From NCBI GenBank assembly GCA_023663815.1, contig JAMPGS010000016.1, positions 1 through 38,107 of the forward strand: a DNA stretch of 38,107 bases. The letters run 5' to 3'. The position numbers and the translations under genes are program-made. Numbering within the stretch: position 1 is the first letter of the stretch; each line of letters opens with the position of its first letter. The notes beneath the pieces were generated by a model. It was not told the DNA's origin. It saw nothing but the letters and a program-made list of their open reading frames with translations, and searched no databases. Positions 8,170 through 16,196 of the stretch are shown here, one piece after another. Source of the DNA: Clostridium sp. (GTDB lineage Bacteria; Bacillota; Clostridia; Lachnospirales; Lachnospiraceae).

Positions 8170-8904
8170 ATGGGTGTAAACGGAGTTAGTTCATTGATTA
8201 CGCAAAACAGGCTGATTAGTCAGGCAAAGTCCCGGTCGAGGTCTCAAAGCGCGTCTATCGGCTCTATCTTAAACAGCGGAAGCAATGGTAAGAATTCGCT
8301 GGCAGACGCTATAAAGAAGCAGTCAAGCAATATCAACGGCTTGAGCGCCGCCGACGCCAAGTCAAAGGAACATTATACTACCATGAAAAAAGCGGCGGAG
8401 AGCGTACAGTCCTGCGTAAAGAATCTGCTGCTTCTGCCGGATAAAGAGTGGGATAAGATGACGGAAGAGGAAATCACCGAGTATCGGGAAAACGCTCTTT
8501 CGGGGGTAAACAACTTTGTCAACGATTATAACGTCATGGTAAAAAGTATGGCGGAGGAGGGCGGCAAGGTAAATCAGGTTTACCTTGGCCAGCTTGAAAG
8601 CTATTACAAAAATGGAAAGGCTGATTTGGAAGAGCTTGGAATTACCATGAAAGACGACGGGACTTTATCCGTGAATCAGGAGCTCTTAAGGGCGGCGGAC
8701 ATTCAAAAGATTAAGAAGGCTTTAGGCTCGTCAGGTTCTTTTGTGGACGACGTGGGAAAACGGGCAAAGGATATTTCAGCCAACGCGGAGACAAATCTGG
8801 CGGTTTTGAATAAGAGCCAGTATGCGGGAACTTATACTTATGACAAGTACGGAAGCGATATCTTTGATTTGCTGACGGGCGGGAGTTATAGTACGAAAGG
8901 ATAG
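8170..8904 (+). CDS. FliD (flagellar cap/hook-associated 2) C-terminal-like protein
   Basis: A 244-residue protein. The first 50 residues are Ser/Gln/Asn-rich and polar (SRSRSQSASIGSILNSG). Residues about 70-200 resemble the C-terminal domain of FliD: a helix with NNFVNDYNVMVKSM, then LEELGITMKDDGTLSVNQELL, the hallmark layout in which a strand with a DG turn precedes a long helix. The tail is YTYDKYGSDIFDLLTGG. It is much shorter than real FliD (about 450-700 residues) and lacks the N-terminal D0 helix. Its ATG follows the kinase stop codon without a gap, coupling its expression to the two-component system. It may be a secreted filament-cap-like or adhesion protein. The relation to FliD is by eye only. 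Confidence 0.75.
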   Translation: MGVNGVSSLITQNRLISQAKSRSRSQSASIGSILNSGSNGKNSLADAIKKQSSNINGLSAADAKSKEHYTTMKKAAESVQSCVKNLLLLPDKEWDKMTEEEITEYRENALSGVNNFVNDYNVMVKSMAEEGGKVNQVYLGQLESYYKNGKADLEELGITMKDDGTLSVNQELLRAADIQKIKKALGSSGSFVDDVGKRAKDISANAETNLAVLNKSQYAGTYTYDKYGSDIFDLLTGGSYSTKG

Positions 8905-8940
8905 AGGGAGATTATATTTTTGTGGCTTGATAAGGCGGAC

Positions 8941-9074
8941 GTTCCGGCGGAGGAATATTCCCTCGTCAGCACGCTCCTGCTCTATAAAAACGCAACAGCA
9001 CCAAACTCGAAAAAACCTCGTTAGGTGCTGGCGTTTTTATAAGGCTTCCTCCGGGAATATTCCTCCGCCGGAAC
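8941..9074. repeat. 134-bp nested palindromic element
   Basis: A 22-bp perfect outer inverted repeat (8941-8962 and 9053-9074, beginning GTTCCGGCGGAGG) encloses a second inverted repeat (8983-9002 and 9024-9041). The second has 18 pairs and a 2-base bulge (AA at 8994-8995) around a 21-base loop. The outer arm itself contains the palindrome GGAATATTCC. The left side between stems is 20 bases (8963-8982) and the right side 11. Such a structure could extrude as a cruciform or fold as a long RNA hairpin. It follows the last gene of the two-component cluster by 36 bases. It may be a miniature palindromic mobile element with a terminator core; no target duplication was detected. Confidence 0.8.
8983..9041. 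terminator. Inner hairpin of the palindromic element, possible two-way terminator
   Basis: CAGCACC pairs with GGTGCTG, then CGC with GCG, and the stem ends in A5/T5 tracts (TATAAAAACGC and GCGTTTTTATA). It therefore looks like an intrinsic terminator on both strands. On the plus strand it would end the message of the LytTR/kinase/FliD-like genes. Confidence 0.6.
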
Positions 9075-9174
9075 TGTGTGTTGGCAGGAAGAGGAAATAA
9101 AACAGTTTTAATATATTTTATTTTCTTCAATAAATTATTGCGCTGTCGTCGTCATCATATGTTATAATTTTCAA

Positions 9175-9306
9175 TTAAACAACGTCGCCAAACTCATTAT
9201 ACACATAATTATATGTAGTATTTATTTTACCCGCATCATTAAATCGTGTCAGGTTCTGAGCTTTCATTACGCCGTTTTCATAGGTGTATTTACATTTCGG
9301 AGACGT
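9175..9306 (-). pseudogene. Remnant of a YD-repeat-like or similar secreted protein C-terminus
   Basis: The minus-strand frame ending at the stop at 9175 encodes about 44 residues, among them CKYTYENGVMKAQNLTRF and YNYVYNEFGDVV. This looks like the tail of a protein with repeated YxYxxxG units, as in RHS/YD-repeat or related surface proteins. Upstream, the frame runs into a terminator hairpin and unrelated sequence, so no start or body remains. It is probably a leftover 3' end of a lost gene. The assignment to YD repeats is weak. Confidence 0.35.
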
Positions 9307-9375
9307 CATGTTCATTCGGTAAAAATCTAAAATGCATTTTTGCGAAGTGAGATAAACACAAGATATACACCAAAC

Positions 9376-9419
9376 GAATCCCCGGTAGCGGCTACTACCG
9401 GGGATTCTTCTCAATTTTT
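9376..9419 (+). terminator. Strong intrinsic terminator
   Basis: A perfect 13-bp stem GAATCCCCGGTAG / CTACCGGGGATTC with a 6-base loop (9376-9407) is followed by TTCTCAATTTTT. There is no intact plus-strand gene directly before it, so it appears to be a relic of a deleted unit or a late terminator for the upstream cluster. Confidence 0.7.
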
Positions 9420-9490
9420 GGCTGAGCAGACCAAGGCTAGCTGTTGTCATCTTTTCCGTCTAACCATTTGCAAATATAATAGGCAACATA

Positions 9491-9576
9491 ATTAATATTG
9501 CTATACAAGAATTGCTAAATAAGAATTGTTATATATAAGGATTGTTGTATAAGCATTATTATATAAGAATTGTTAT
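9491..9576. repeat. 14-bp tandem array, six units, AT-rich and quasi-palindromic
   Basis: Six units of 14 bp: 9491-9504, 9505-9518, 9519-9532, a 2-base gap, then 9535-9548, 9549-9562 and 9563-9576. The consensus is ATAAGAATTGTTAT, in which ATAA and TTAT pair around GAATTG. The third and sixth units are identical, and the fifth keeps the arms while changing the loop. It lies between gene remnants in the gene-poor stretch upstream of the LytTR/DUF3021 operon. Confidence 0.75.
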
Positions 9577-9707
9577 GCAGGCGTTTTTATACAAGCTAAA
9601 AAGCGCATCTTAAGGGGTGGAAAATGCAGGTTATGGGCATAGGGATTGTGCGGGAGGGGGAATCTGGTACAATGGTGGAAAGCGGCGGAATGAGGGCGGC
9701 ATAGCGG

Positions 9708-9774
9708 GAAAGTAATGAGTTCCAGAAGGTACGCTAAAAATCTGCGGCAGGCACTGAAAGGAGGCGAGGGCGGG
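9708..9774 (+). pseudogene. Leftover 3' end of a second LytTR gene
   Basis: The bases before the LytTR gene start are a near copy of that gene's own 3' end. From GTAATGAGTTCCAGAAGG through the GGAGG-containing end they match 10152-10219 with few changes, encoding SRRYAKNLRQALKGGEG against SRRYAKNLRQVLKGGEG. Only the tail of the lost upstream copy remains, and its ribosome binding site now serves the gene at 9775. This is the mark of a tandem duplication followed by deletion. Confidence 0.8.
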
Positions 9775-10239
9775 ATGAAGCTGACGATGAGCAGAATTGC
9801 GCAGGGCGAGGACGAGGTAATCATTAAATATCGCGAGATGAACGAGCAGATAGAGACGATTGCGGGAATGGTTCAGGGAATCGGAAGGAAGATAAGCGCG
9901 TCGGCGGACGGAAGGACGTTTTTGCTGCAGCCGGAGGATATCTTGTATTTAGAAAGCGTGGACGGTGTAACCTGGGCTTATCTGGAAAATCAGGTGTGCA
10001 GGGTGCAGACAAGCCTTTTGACGGCGTCGGCGTGCTATGAAAACAGAGGATTTTTCCGCTGCTCCAAGTCTATGGTGATTAATATTTACAGAATTAGTTT
10101 TTTGGAGAGCAAGCCGGGCAGCCGCATTTGCGCGACGATGGAAAACGGCGAAAAGGTAATGATTTCCAGAAGGTACGCTAAAAATCTGCGGCAGGTATTG
10201 AAGGGAGGAGAGGGCAGAGATGAAGAACAGGATTTTTGA
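9775..10239 (+). CDS. LytTR DNA-binding domain transcriptional regulator
   Basis: A protein of 154 residues without receiver domain. It has an N-terminal segment of about 45 residues (IAQGEDEVIIKYREM) and a LytTR domain from about 50 (FLLQPEDILYLESVDGVTWAYL, GFFRCSKSMVINIYRISFL). This is the standard form of LytTR regulators that pair with DUF3021 membrane proteins. The ATG at 9775 is preferred over 9715, because the stretch in between is a duplicated remnant (see separate entry) and AGGAGG lies upstream of 9775. It overlaps the DUF3021 gene by 20 bases. Probable role: control of its own operon with the ABC transporter, sensed through DUF3021. Many such sets answer cell-envelope stress or peptides. 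Confidence 0.88.
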   Translation: MKLTMSRIAQGEDEVIIKYREMNEQIETIAGMVQGIGRKISASADGRTFLLQPEDILYLESVDGVTWAYLENQVCRVQTSLLTASACYENRGFFRCSKSMVINIYRISFLESKPGSRICATMENGEKVMISRRYAKNLRQVLKGGEGRDEEQDF

Positions 10240-10678
10240 ACGGTTTAAAGACTATTTAAGCATGGAAATTATGATAGAGTATAAGGCGTGTCTGTATTTT
10301 TCATGTATTTTGTTTTTTTACTTCGTATGGCTGCTCTGTCAGGGGACATATTTTGCCAGCGTGCTTTTCATGTTTGAAATGATATTGACCGCTTATTTTA
10401 TCGGATATCTTCAGGTTTATGTTTTTCAAAATTTTGATGAAAAGGAGCGGCTTGGGAAAAAAGACGCAGCCGCGATTATTTTTTGCACAGCCCTCTATGG
10501 AGGAGCGTCTTACCTGCTTAACTGGTTTGAGAAAAGCATAGCCGCAAGCCTGCTGTTTTCGCTGTTTATGCTGCTTGTCTATATGTGCGTTTACCTGCTC
10601 AACAAGGCGAAGCGGGCCATAGACACGAATAACCTAAATAAGCTGCTGACGGAATATAAAAACGGAGGGGAAAAATGA
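10220..10678 (+). CDS. DUF3021 family membrane protein
   Basis: A 152-residue protein with four hydrophobic segments (ACLYFSCILFFYFVWLL, SVLFMFEMILTAYFIGYL, AAAIIFCTALYGGASYLL, AASLLFSLFMLLVYMCVYL) and a basic/polar cytoplasmic tail (NKAKRAIDTNNLNKLL). Size, topology and position directly after a LytTR regulator fit DUF3021. The start overlaps the LytTR gene and its stop overlaps the ATG of the ABC ATPase (ATGA), so the three genes are translationally coupled. DUF3021 is thought to act as an inhibitor or sensor for the LytTR partner; this is from family knowledge, not from the sequence. Confidence 0.85.
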   Translation: MKNRIFERFKDYLSMEIMIEYKACLYFSCILFFYFVWLLCQGTYFASVLFMFEMILTAYFIGYLQVYVFQNFDEKERLGKKDAAAIIFCTALYGGASYLLNWFEKSIAASLLFSLFMLLVYMCVYLLNKAKRAIDTNNLNKLLTEYKNGGEK

Positions 10679-11523
10679 GCGGGGAGAGCAATGCGATTGA
10701 GATAAGGGGTCTCACAAAAACTTACGGAAAACGCCGGGGCGTAAAAAATATTTCGCTGTCGGTAAAGGAAGGGGATATTTTTGGATTCCTAGGGCCCAAT
10801 GGGGCGGGAAAATCCACCGCAATAAGAAGTATGCTGGGCTTGATTCATTTTCAGGAAGGGGAAATAAAGCTTCTTCAAAGAGATGCGGTCAAGGAGCGGA
10901 AGGAGATTTTACGGCAGGTGGGCTACATGCCCTCCGAGGCGGCGTTTTATCCTTCCATGAAGGTAAAGGACGTGATTGCCTTTGCCGCCGCCGCAAGAAA
11001 TATGGACTGCTCCGGGGAAGCGGAGCGAATCTGCGGACTGCTTAGGGTGGACGGGGAAAGGAAAATAGAGGAGCTGTCCTTGGGGAACCGCAAGAAGGTG
11101 AGTATTGTATGCGCCATGCAGCATAGGCCGAAGCTTTTAATCTTAGACGAGCCCACCTCAGGGCTTGACCCCTTGATGCAGGAGGCATTTTTCAAGCTGA
11201 TAGCGGAGTATAACCGTCAGGGAACCACCTGCTTTTTGTCCTCTCATGTTATTTCGGAGGTAAAGCGGTACTGCAAAAACGCGGCCATCATCAGGGACGG
11301 CGTTATTATCAGGGTTGACACTGTAGAAAGCTTGTCGGAATCAAGGCTGCGCCGGGTGAGACTGACGGAAAATGGTAAAAGGGAAGAGTTTGTCTATAGG
11401 GGAGATATCAAAGAATTGCTTCGGGAACTGGCGGGCCGGGAGGTGGAGGATTTATTGATAGAGGAGCCTTCGCTGGAGGAATTATTTATGCACTACTATG
11501 AGCCGCAGAAAGAGGAAGCGTAG
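10675..11523 (+). CDS. ABC transporter ATP-binding protein
   Basis: A 282-residue ABC ATPase. Walker A is GPNGAGKST at about 40-48, the Q-loop region VGYMPSEAAFYPSM, the signature LSLGNRKKVSI (a relaxed LSGGQ, typical of ABC-2 exporters), Walker B LLILDEPTSGLD and the H-loop His in LSSHVISE. A C-terminal 80-residue extension follows as in drug/peptide export ATPases (YEPQKEE end). Its ATG overlaps the DUF3021 stop. The permease follows 58 bases later. Together they form a probable efflux transporter for a peptide, antibiotic or lipid-like substrate, controlled by the LytTR/DUF3021 pair. Confidence 0.93.
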   Translation: MSGESNAIEIRGLTKTYGKRRGVKNISLSVKEGDIFGFLGPNGAGKSTAIRSMLGLIHFQEGEIKLLQRDAVKERKEILRQVGYMPSEAAFYPSMKVKDVIAFAAAARNMDCSGEAERICGLLRVDGERKIEELSLGNRKKVSIVCAMQHRPKLLILDEPTSGLDPLMQEAFFKLIAEYNRQGTTCFLSSHVISEVKRYCKNAAIIRDGVIIRVDTVESLSESRLRRVRLTENGKREEFVYRGDIKELLRELAGREVEDLLIEEPSLEELFMHYYEPQKEEA

Positions 11524-11581
11524 GAGCCAAGGATTTTAAATTTCTATTGCAGAGAATGAACAGTTGTGTGGGGGAAATGAT

Positions 11582-12370
11582 ATGACGCTTTTAAAACATG
11601 AATTAAAATTAAATGTAAAATTAATAATTATCTGGTCGGCCTGCGTAGGGTTTACCTGCTTTGGGTGCATCCTTCTTTTTGGCGGGCTGCGGGAGTCCAT
11701 GGAGCAGATGGCGGAGGCTTACGCGCAGATGGGAGCTTTTTCGACGGCCTTGGGGATGGACCGGCTCAGCGTCAGCACTATGGAGGGCTTTTACGCCACG
11801 GAAATTGCCTTAGTTTATGCCCTTGGAGGCGCAATGTTCGCGGCGATGGCCGGGGCGTCTATGCTTTCAAAGGAGGAGGAGGGCCGCACGTCGGAGTTTT
11901 TAAATACCCTTCCTCTTGGCAGGGAGTATATTGTTTTTTGGAAATACTTGTCGGTATCAGTAATGATTTTGCTGTTTAACCTAATATGCACGGCATGGGA
12001 GCTTGCCGGTTTCGCGGCGGCGAAGGAGACGCCCTCCGGGGCGGGCTTTCTTCTTTTCCATGGAGCGCAGCTTTTGATGCATATGGAGGTGGGAAGCATC
12101 TGCTTTTTTATCTCCTCCTTCTGTAAAAGGAAGCAGACCGGGGCGGCCTTGGGATTGGCGGTTCTTCTGTATGTGATGGATTTGGTGTGCCGGATTGTAC
12201 CGGATATCGAAGGCTTGAAATATATAACGCCCTATTACTTTTCCAATGCCACCGATATTTTTACGGCGGGAAAAATCGATGGCCAGACGGCGATAATTGG
12301 CGCGCTGCTGACGCTGATTTGTTTTGGATTGGCAGCGGCGGTTTACAGAAAAAGAGATTTGAGCGCGTAA
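11582..12370 (+). CDS. ABC-2 type transporter permease
   Basis: A protein of 262 residues with six hydrophobic segments (IIIWSACVGFTCFGCILLFGG, IALVYALGGAMFAAMAGASML, VMILLFNLICTAWELAGF and others). The SKEEEGRTSEFLNTLPLGR segment after helix 2 is typical of ABC-2 permeases. The ATG at 11582 has GTGGGGGAAATG spacing and follows the ATPase by 58 bases; an earlier in-frame TGT/GTG region at 11564 is less likely. It partners the preceding ATPase, presumably as a homodimer. The substrate is unknown. Confidence 0.88.
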   Translation: MTLLKHELKLNVKLIIIWSACVGFTCFGCILLFGGLRESMEQMAEAYAQMGAFSTALGMDRLSVSTMEGFYATEIALVYALGGAMFAAMAGASMLSKEEEGRTSEFLNTLPLGREYIVFWKYLSVSVMILLFNLICTAWELAGFAAAKETPSGAGFLLFHGAQLLMHMEVGSICFFISSFCKRKQTGAALGLAVLLYVMDLVCRIVPDIEGLKYITPYYFSNATDIFTAGKIDGQTAIIGALLTLICFGLAAAVYRKRDLSA

Positions 12371-12517
12371 AGGCGGCCGGCTTGAAGATTTTCTTGAGAC
12401 GAATATTTCTGTGGAAAAAAAACATACTGTTTTTAGAAAAAGAATCGCAAAATAGCCGTTACGGTAAAATTAAATGCTGCGACAGGTTATTTTGCCAAAA
12501 GGAAAGGACAGTATGGA

Positions 12518-13813
12518 ATGTGGCAGGAGAGAGAGCAGGTCAATACAAAAATACAGCTTCCGCTGCGGGCTGGGAGCGAGTACTACGAAATTAGGCTGGA
12601 AAGCATCGGCGGGCTGGGAGCAAATCTGTGCGGAAAGATGCTCGGCGAGCTTGGCGTGAAGTATCTGGATTTAAACAGCGTGAGCTTTTCCAGCTATGGG
12701 TCGGAAAAAACCGGCACGCCGGTTAAGGGATATGTCAGATATTGCGCAAGGGACAAGGAAATCAGAATTCATTCGCCTATCATACGCCCTGATTTGCTGG
12801 TGATTTTTCATCAAGCCTTGATAAAAGATAAGAGAGTGTGGGAGGGCTGCGATGAAAACACGGAGGTAATCATTGCCCTAGAGGACGGACAGGAAAGGGG
12901 CGGCGCAGTCCCCCACAGGACGAAAGCCTGCTATGGGGTTGGGGCGCAGAAAATCGCCATGGAAACTCATTCCCGGATTAATATGGTGATGCTGGGGGCT
13001 ATGGCAAAGGTGATGGGATTTGTGCAGCTTTCAGACGTCAGTCAAATCTGTGAGGACGCCTTGGGGAAAAAATATCCCGACGCCCTGAAAGGAAATTTGG
13101 AGGGCGTCCGGCGGGGATACGAGGAGGTAAAACGGCTTGCGGGGGGTGGAGGAACGCCTTTGCAGGCTACGGGGAAGCTTAGCAGCGACAAAGAGCGTAC
13201 AGGCGATAATGCGTCTGTAGCTGTAGATAAACTGATAGATATGTCTGATGCATCTGCGAAAAAGCCAATGGAAGCAATTGCAGAAAAGCCAATGGAAACA
13301 ATTGCAGAAAAGCCAATGGAAACAATTGCAGAAAAGCCAATGGATGCGCTTATGAATATGTCTGCAAAAAGGTCAATAAATGCCTCCGCAGACATGCCCA
13401 TAGGCGGCGTCAATCCAGATTACGGGAGCACGGCAGCCGCCGATTTGTCCCCTTCCAGACAAGGCTATATTCCGATTTACATTAAAGAAAGGTGCATCAA
13501 CTGCGGGTTTTGCGATTCCACATGCCCGGATATGGTGTTTCAGTTTGCAAAAGGAGAGTATAAGGGCCGGGAAATGATGGTAAACCGGGGGCTTGATTAT
13601 TATCACTGCAAGGGCTGCTTAAGGTGCGTGGACGTGTGCCCGGTAAACGCCCTGGTGAAGGGCTTGGAGGCGGAGCACCTCGATAAAAAATATTTTCTGC
13701 CGAATCAGGATTTGCTACGCAGGCCGGAAAATTATATTGAAGCGGGACCTGACAGCTATATCACTTCGGAATCTTACCTGACGGAAAAAAGAATGGAAGG
13801 AGGAGAGGTGTAA
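12518..13813 (+). CDS. 2-oxoacid:ferredoxin oxidoreductase gamma-delta fusion subunit
   Basis: A 431-residue protein. Residues 1-205 are the gamma domain (IGGLGANLCGKMLGELG, then SYGSEKTGTPVKGYVRY). Residues about 320-385 are the delta domain, with two [4Fe-4S] motifs: C326, C329, C332 and C336 (CINCGFCDSTCP), and C364, C367, C370 and C374 (CKGCLRCVDVCP). Between them lies a long variable linker (about 210-318) with a perfect 24-bp repeat (see separate entry). The stop overlaps the ATG of the alpha-beta subunit (TAATG). Reaction: oxidative decarboxylation of a 2-oxoacid to acyl-CoA, with reduced ferredoxin, in the cytosol. The substrate (pyruvate, 2-oxoglutarate or a branched-chain oxoacid) is not decided by what I can see. 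Confidence 0.88.
   Translation: MWQEREQVNTKIQLPLRAGSEYYEIRLESIGGLGANLCGKMLGELGVKYLDLNSVSFSSYGSEKTGTPVKGYVRYCARDKEIRIHSPIIRPDLLVIFHQALIKDKRVWEGCDENTEVIIALEDGQERGGAVPHRTKACYGVGAQKIAMETHSRINMVMLGAMAKVMGFVQLSDVSQICEDALGKKYPDALKGNLEGVRRGYEEVKRLAGGGGTPLQATGKLSSDKERTGDNASVAVDKLIDMSDASAKKPMEAIAEKPMETIAEKPMETIAEKPMDALMNMSAKRSINASADMPIGGVNPDYGSTAAADLSPSRQGYIPIYIKERCINCGFCDSTCPDMVFQFAKGEYKGREMMVNRGLDYYHCKGCLRCVDVCPVNALVKGLEAEHLDKKYFLPNQDLLRRPENYIEAGPDSYITSESYLTEKRMEGGEV
13259..13354 (+). repeat. 24-bp tandem repeat, four copies, in the gamma-delta linker
   Basis: Four in-frame 24-bp units encode KPMEAIAE, KPMETIAE, KPMETIAE and KPMDALM. Copies two and three are identical at the DNA level. They lie exactly in the linker between the gamma domain and the ferredoxin domain, so length change here should be tolerated. 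Confidence 0.9.
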
Positions 13814-16140
13814 TGGAAAAGCAGGTAACGGAATACGCAAGCGGGAACGAGATGGCGGTTATTGCCATCAGGCAGATTGGATATGATTTGATGGGCTATT
13901 ATCCTATAACGCCCTCCACGCAGATAGCGGAGGGACTGGATACCTTGAAGGCAGGCGGGGAAACAGATTTGATAATGATTGCCGCCGAGGGAGAGCATAG
14001 CGCGGCGGGAATCTGCTACGGGGCTTCCGTGGGCGGCGGAAGGGTGATTAACGCAACCAGCGCAAACGGGCTTTTGTACGCGCTGGAGCAGTTTCCGGTA
14101 CAGTCGGGGACAAGATACCCTATGGTGATGAACGTGGTCTGCCGAACCATATCGGGGCCGCTTTCCATCAAGGGGGACCATAGCGATATTATGTTTATGC
14201 TAAACGCCGGATGGCCCATTCTTTTTGCAAAGGCGGCTCAGGAGGTGTATGATTTTAACATTATTGCCCTGAAGCTGGCGGAGGCGGTGCGGCTTCCGGT
14301 AATCGTGGCCTACGACGGATTTTTTACCAGCCATCAAAAAAGGAGATGTATGCGCTTTGAGCGCGAGGGAGCCGTGAGGGATTTTTTGGGGGAGAAAAAA
14401 GAGAGGTATCCCTTTTTGGATTTGGAGCATCCCATTACGGTGGGCTCCTATATGAACGAACCGGATTTAATCGGCAACAGGTATCAGCTCCATCTTGCAA
14501 TGGAGGAGGCTGCAAAAATCCTCCCGGAGCTTTTTGAGGAATATGAAAAGCTGTCCGGGCGGAGCTATGGAAAAGCAGCGGGCTACTGTCATGAGGATGC
14601 GGATACGATTTTGATACTCCTTGGCTCCTCCTTTGAGACGGCTAAGGAAGCCATAGACAAGCTGCGCGGCGAGGGGAAAAAGGCGGGAGCCGCGACGGTT
14701 CAGATTTTACGGCCTTTTCCCTATAAGGAGGTATTTGCCCTCTGTAAAAACGCGTCCCGGATTCTGGTGGCGGACAGGCAGGACAGCTACGGGGCAGGAG
14801 GCGGGAATCTTTCCCTTGAGATAAGGGCGGCCATGCAGAAGCTTGGCGGAAGCGTAAAAATTAAAAGCTTGGTTTACGGGTTGGGCGGCATGGACTTCTT
14901 TGTGGAGGACGCCGTAAAAATGATAGAGTGGGCCGAGGACCCGGATACTCCTGATTTTGATTACTATGGGGTGGAGAAAAAAGTAGAGGCTGGAGAAGAA
15001 AAATATGGAGCGGACAAAAGAGCAGAAATTGAAGAGAGCAATTATGGAGTAGACAGAAAGGCAGAGGCCGGAGACGGAAAGCAGGCGGATATAAAATCAA
15101 AGACGCCGTGGTTTGCGCCGCTTACGGCGGAGCGGACAAAGCTTGGAGCCACTAAGGTAATCGAAGGGGAAGACGGCGCGCTTCAGGTGACGGGCGGCAG
15201 CCTTAACGCCACCGCGGCTATTCCCAAAAGGCTGGCGCCGGGCCATGGAGCCTGCCCCGGCTGCGGGATTCCCGTCAATGTAAATCTTCTGCTTCGGGCC
15301 ATTGAGGACCCTGTGGTATTGCTTTTCCAGACGGGCTGCGGAATGATTGTGACGACGGCCTATCCGCGCACCAGCTTTAAAGTGCCTTATCTCCACAACC
15401 TGTTTCAAAATGGTGCGGCAACCCTAAGCGGACTGGCGGAGATTTGCTATCGCAAGCAGAAAAAAGGCGAGATTCCTCCCGGCGAGATTGTTTTTGTGAT
15501 GGTGAGCGGGGACGGCGGCATGGATATCGGTATGGGCTCGGCCTTGGGGACCGCCCTGCGGGGGCACAGACTGATTTTGTTTGAGTATGACAACGGCGGG
15601 TATATGAACACCGGCTATCAGCTTTCCTATTCCACCCCCAAGGGCGCCAAGAGCGCAACCTCCCATGTGGGAAAAAATCAATACGGAAAGACTTTTTTCC
15701 ACAAGGACATGCCGCAGATAATGGCGGCCACGGGTATTCCCTATGTGGCGACTATGGCGGAATCTAATCCGGTTGATTTTATCAAAAAAGCGGCTAAAGC
15801 GGCCTACTACGCAAAGACAACCGGCACGGCCTACGTGAAGGCCCTCTCCGCCTGTCCCTTAAACTGGAACGATACGCCCGCCACTGAGCGCAAGGTGATT
15901 GCCGCCGCGGTGGATTGCTGCTATTTCCCTCTTTATGAGGTGGAAAAAGGGAAAACAACCCTGAATTACGACCCGGAAAAGATGGGAAAAAAGGCTCCTG
16001 TTCTCGACTGGCTTTCCATGATGGGGCGGACAAAGCATTTGCGGAAGGCGGAGTACGCAAAGGTAGTGGAGGAACTGCAAAGCGAGGTGGACAGGCGATT
16101 TGAGAGATTAAAGGCGAAGGCGGAAAATCCGGTTTTGTGA
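13813..16140 (+). CDS. 2-oxoacid:ferredoxin oxidoreductase alpha-beta fusion subunit
   Basis: A 775-residue fusion. The alpha part (1 to about 380) starts with GNEMAVIAIRQIGYDLMGYYPITPSTQIAE and contains the EGEHSAAGICYGAS region and the C-terminal domain II (ILRPFPYKEVFALC). The beta part (about 455-775) has the Cys motif GHGACPGCG at 475-483 and the thiamine pyrophosphate motif SGDGGMDIGMG from 565. Between them is a variable linker with three 39-bp repeats. It overlaps the stop of the gamma-delta gene, so the two make one enzyme. Fused alpha-beta forms occur in several POR/VOR/KOR-type enzymes; which substrate applies is unclear. A terminator follows immediately. Confidence 0.9.
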   Translation: MEKQVTEYASGNEMAVIAIRQIGYDLMGYYPITPSTQIAEGLDTLKAGGETDLIMIAAEGEHSAAGICYGASVGGGRVINATSANGLLYALEQFPVQSGTRYPMVMNVVCRTISGPLSIKGDHSDIMFMLNAGWPILFAKAAQEVYDFNIIALKLAEAVRLPVIVAYDGFFTSHQKRRCMRFEREGAVRDFLGEKKERYPFLDLEHPITVGSYMNEPDLIGNRYQLHLAMEEAAKILPELFEEYEKLSGRSYGKAAGYCHEDADTILILLGSSFETAKEAIDKLRGEGKKAGAATVQILRPFPYKEVFALCKNASRILVADRQDSYGAGGGNLSLEIRAAMQKLGGSVKIKSLVYGLGGMDFFVEDAVKMIEWAEDPDTPDFDYYGVEKKVEAGEEKYGADKRAEIEESNYGVDRKAEAGDGKQADIKSKTPWFAPLTAERTKLGATKVIEGEDGALQVTGGSLNATAAIPKRLAPGHGACPGCGIPVNVNLLLRAIEDPVVLLFQTGCGMIVTTAYPRTSFKVPYLHNLFQNGAATLSGLAEICYRKQKKGEIPPGEIVFVMVSGDGGMDIGMGSALGTALRGHRLILFEYDNGGYMNTGYQLSYSTPKGAKSATSHVGKNQYGKTFFHKDMPQIMAATGIPYVATMAESNPVDFIKKAAKAAYYAKTTGTAYVKALSACPLNWNDTPATERKVIAAAVDCCYFPLYEVEKGKTTLNYDPEKMGKKAPVLDWLSMMGRTKHLRKAEYAKVVEELQSEVDRRFERLKAKAENPVL
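14965..15081 (+). repeat. 39-bp tandem repeat, three copies, in the alpha-beta linker
   Basis: Three in-frame 39-bp units (14965-15003, 15004-15042, 15043-15081) encode YGVEKKVEAGEEK, YGADKRAEIEESN and YGVDRKAEAGDGK. Codon choices differ between units, so they are older than the 24-bp repeat in the partner gene. The unit sits between the alpha and beta domains. Confidence 0.85.
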
Positions 16141-16143
16141 GAA

Positions 16144-16172
16144 AAAAGAAGCCTTATAAGGGCTTCTTTTTT
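16144..16172 (+). terminator. Intrinsic terminator of the oxidoreductase operon
   Basis: A stem AAAAGAAGCC / GGCTTCTTTT (10 bp, 7-base loop) ends in a run of six T, four bases after the stop of the alpha-beta gene. Confidence 0.9.
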
Positions 16173-16196
16173 ATGGACAGAGAGTAGCAGGATATC

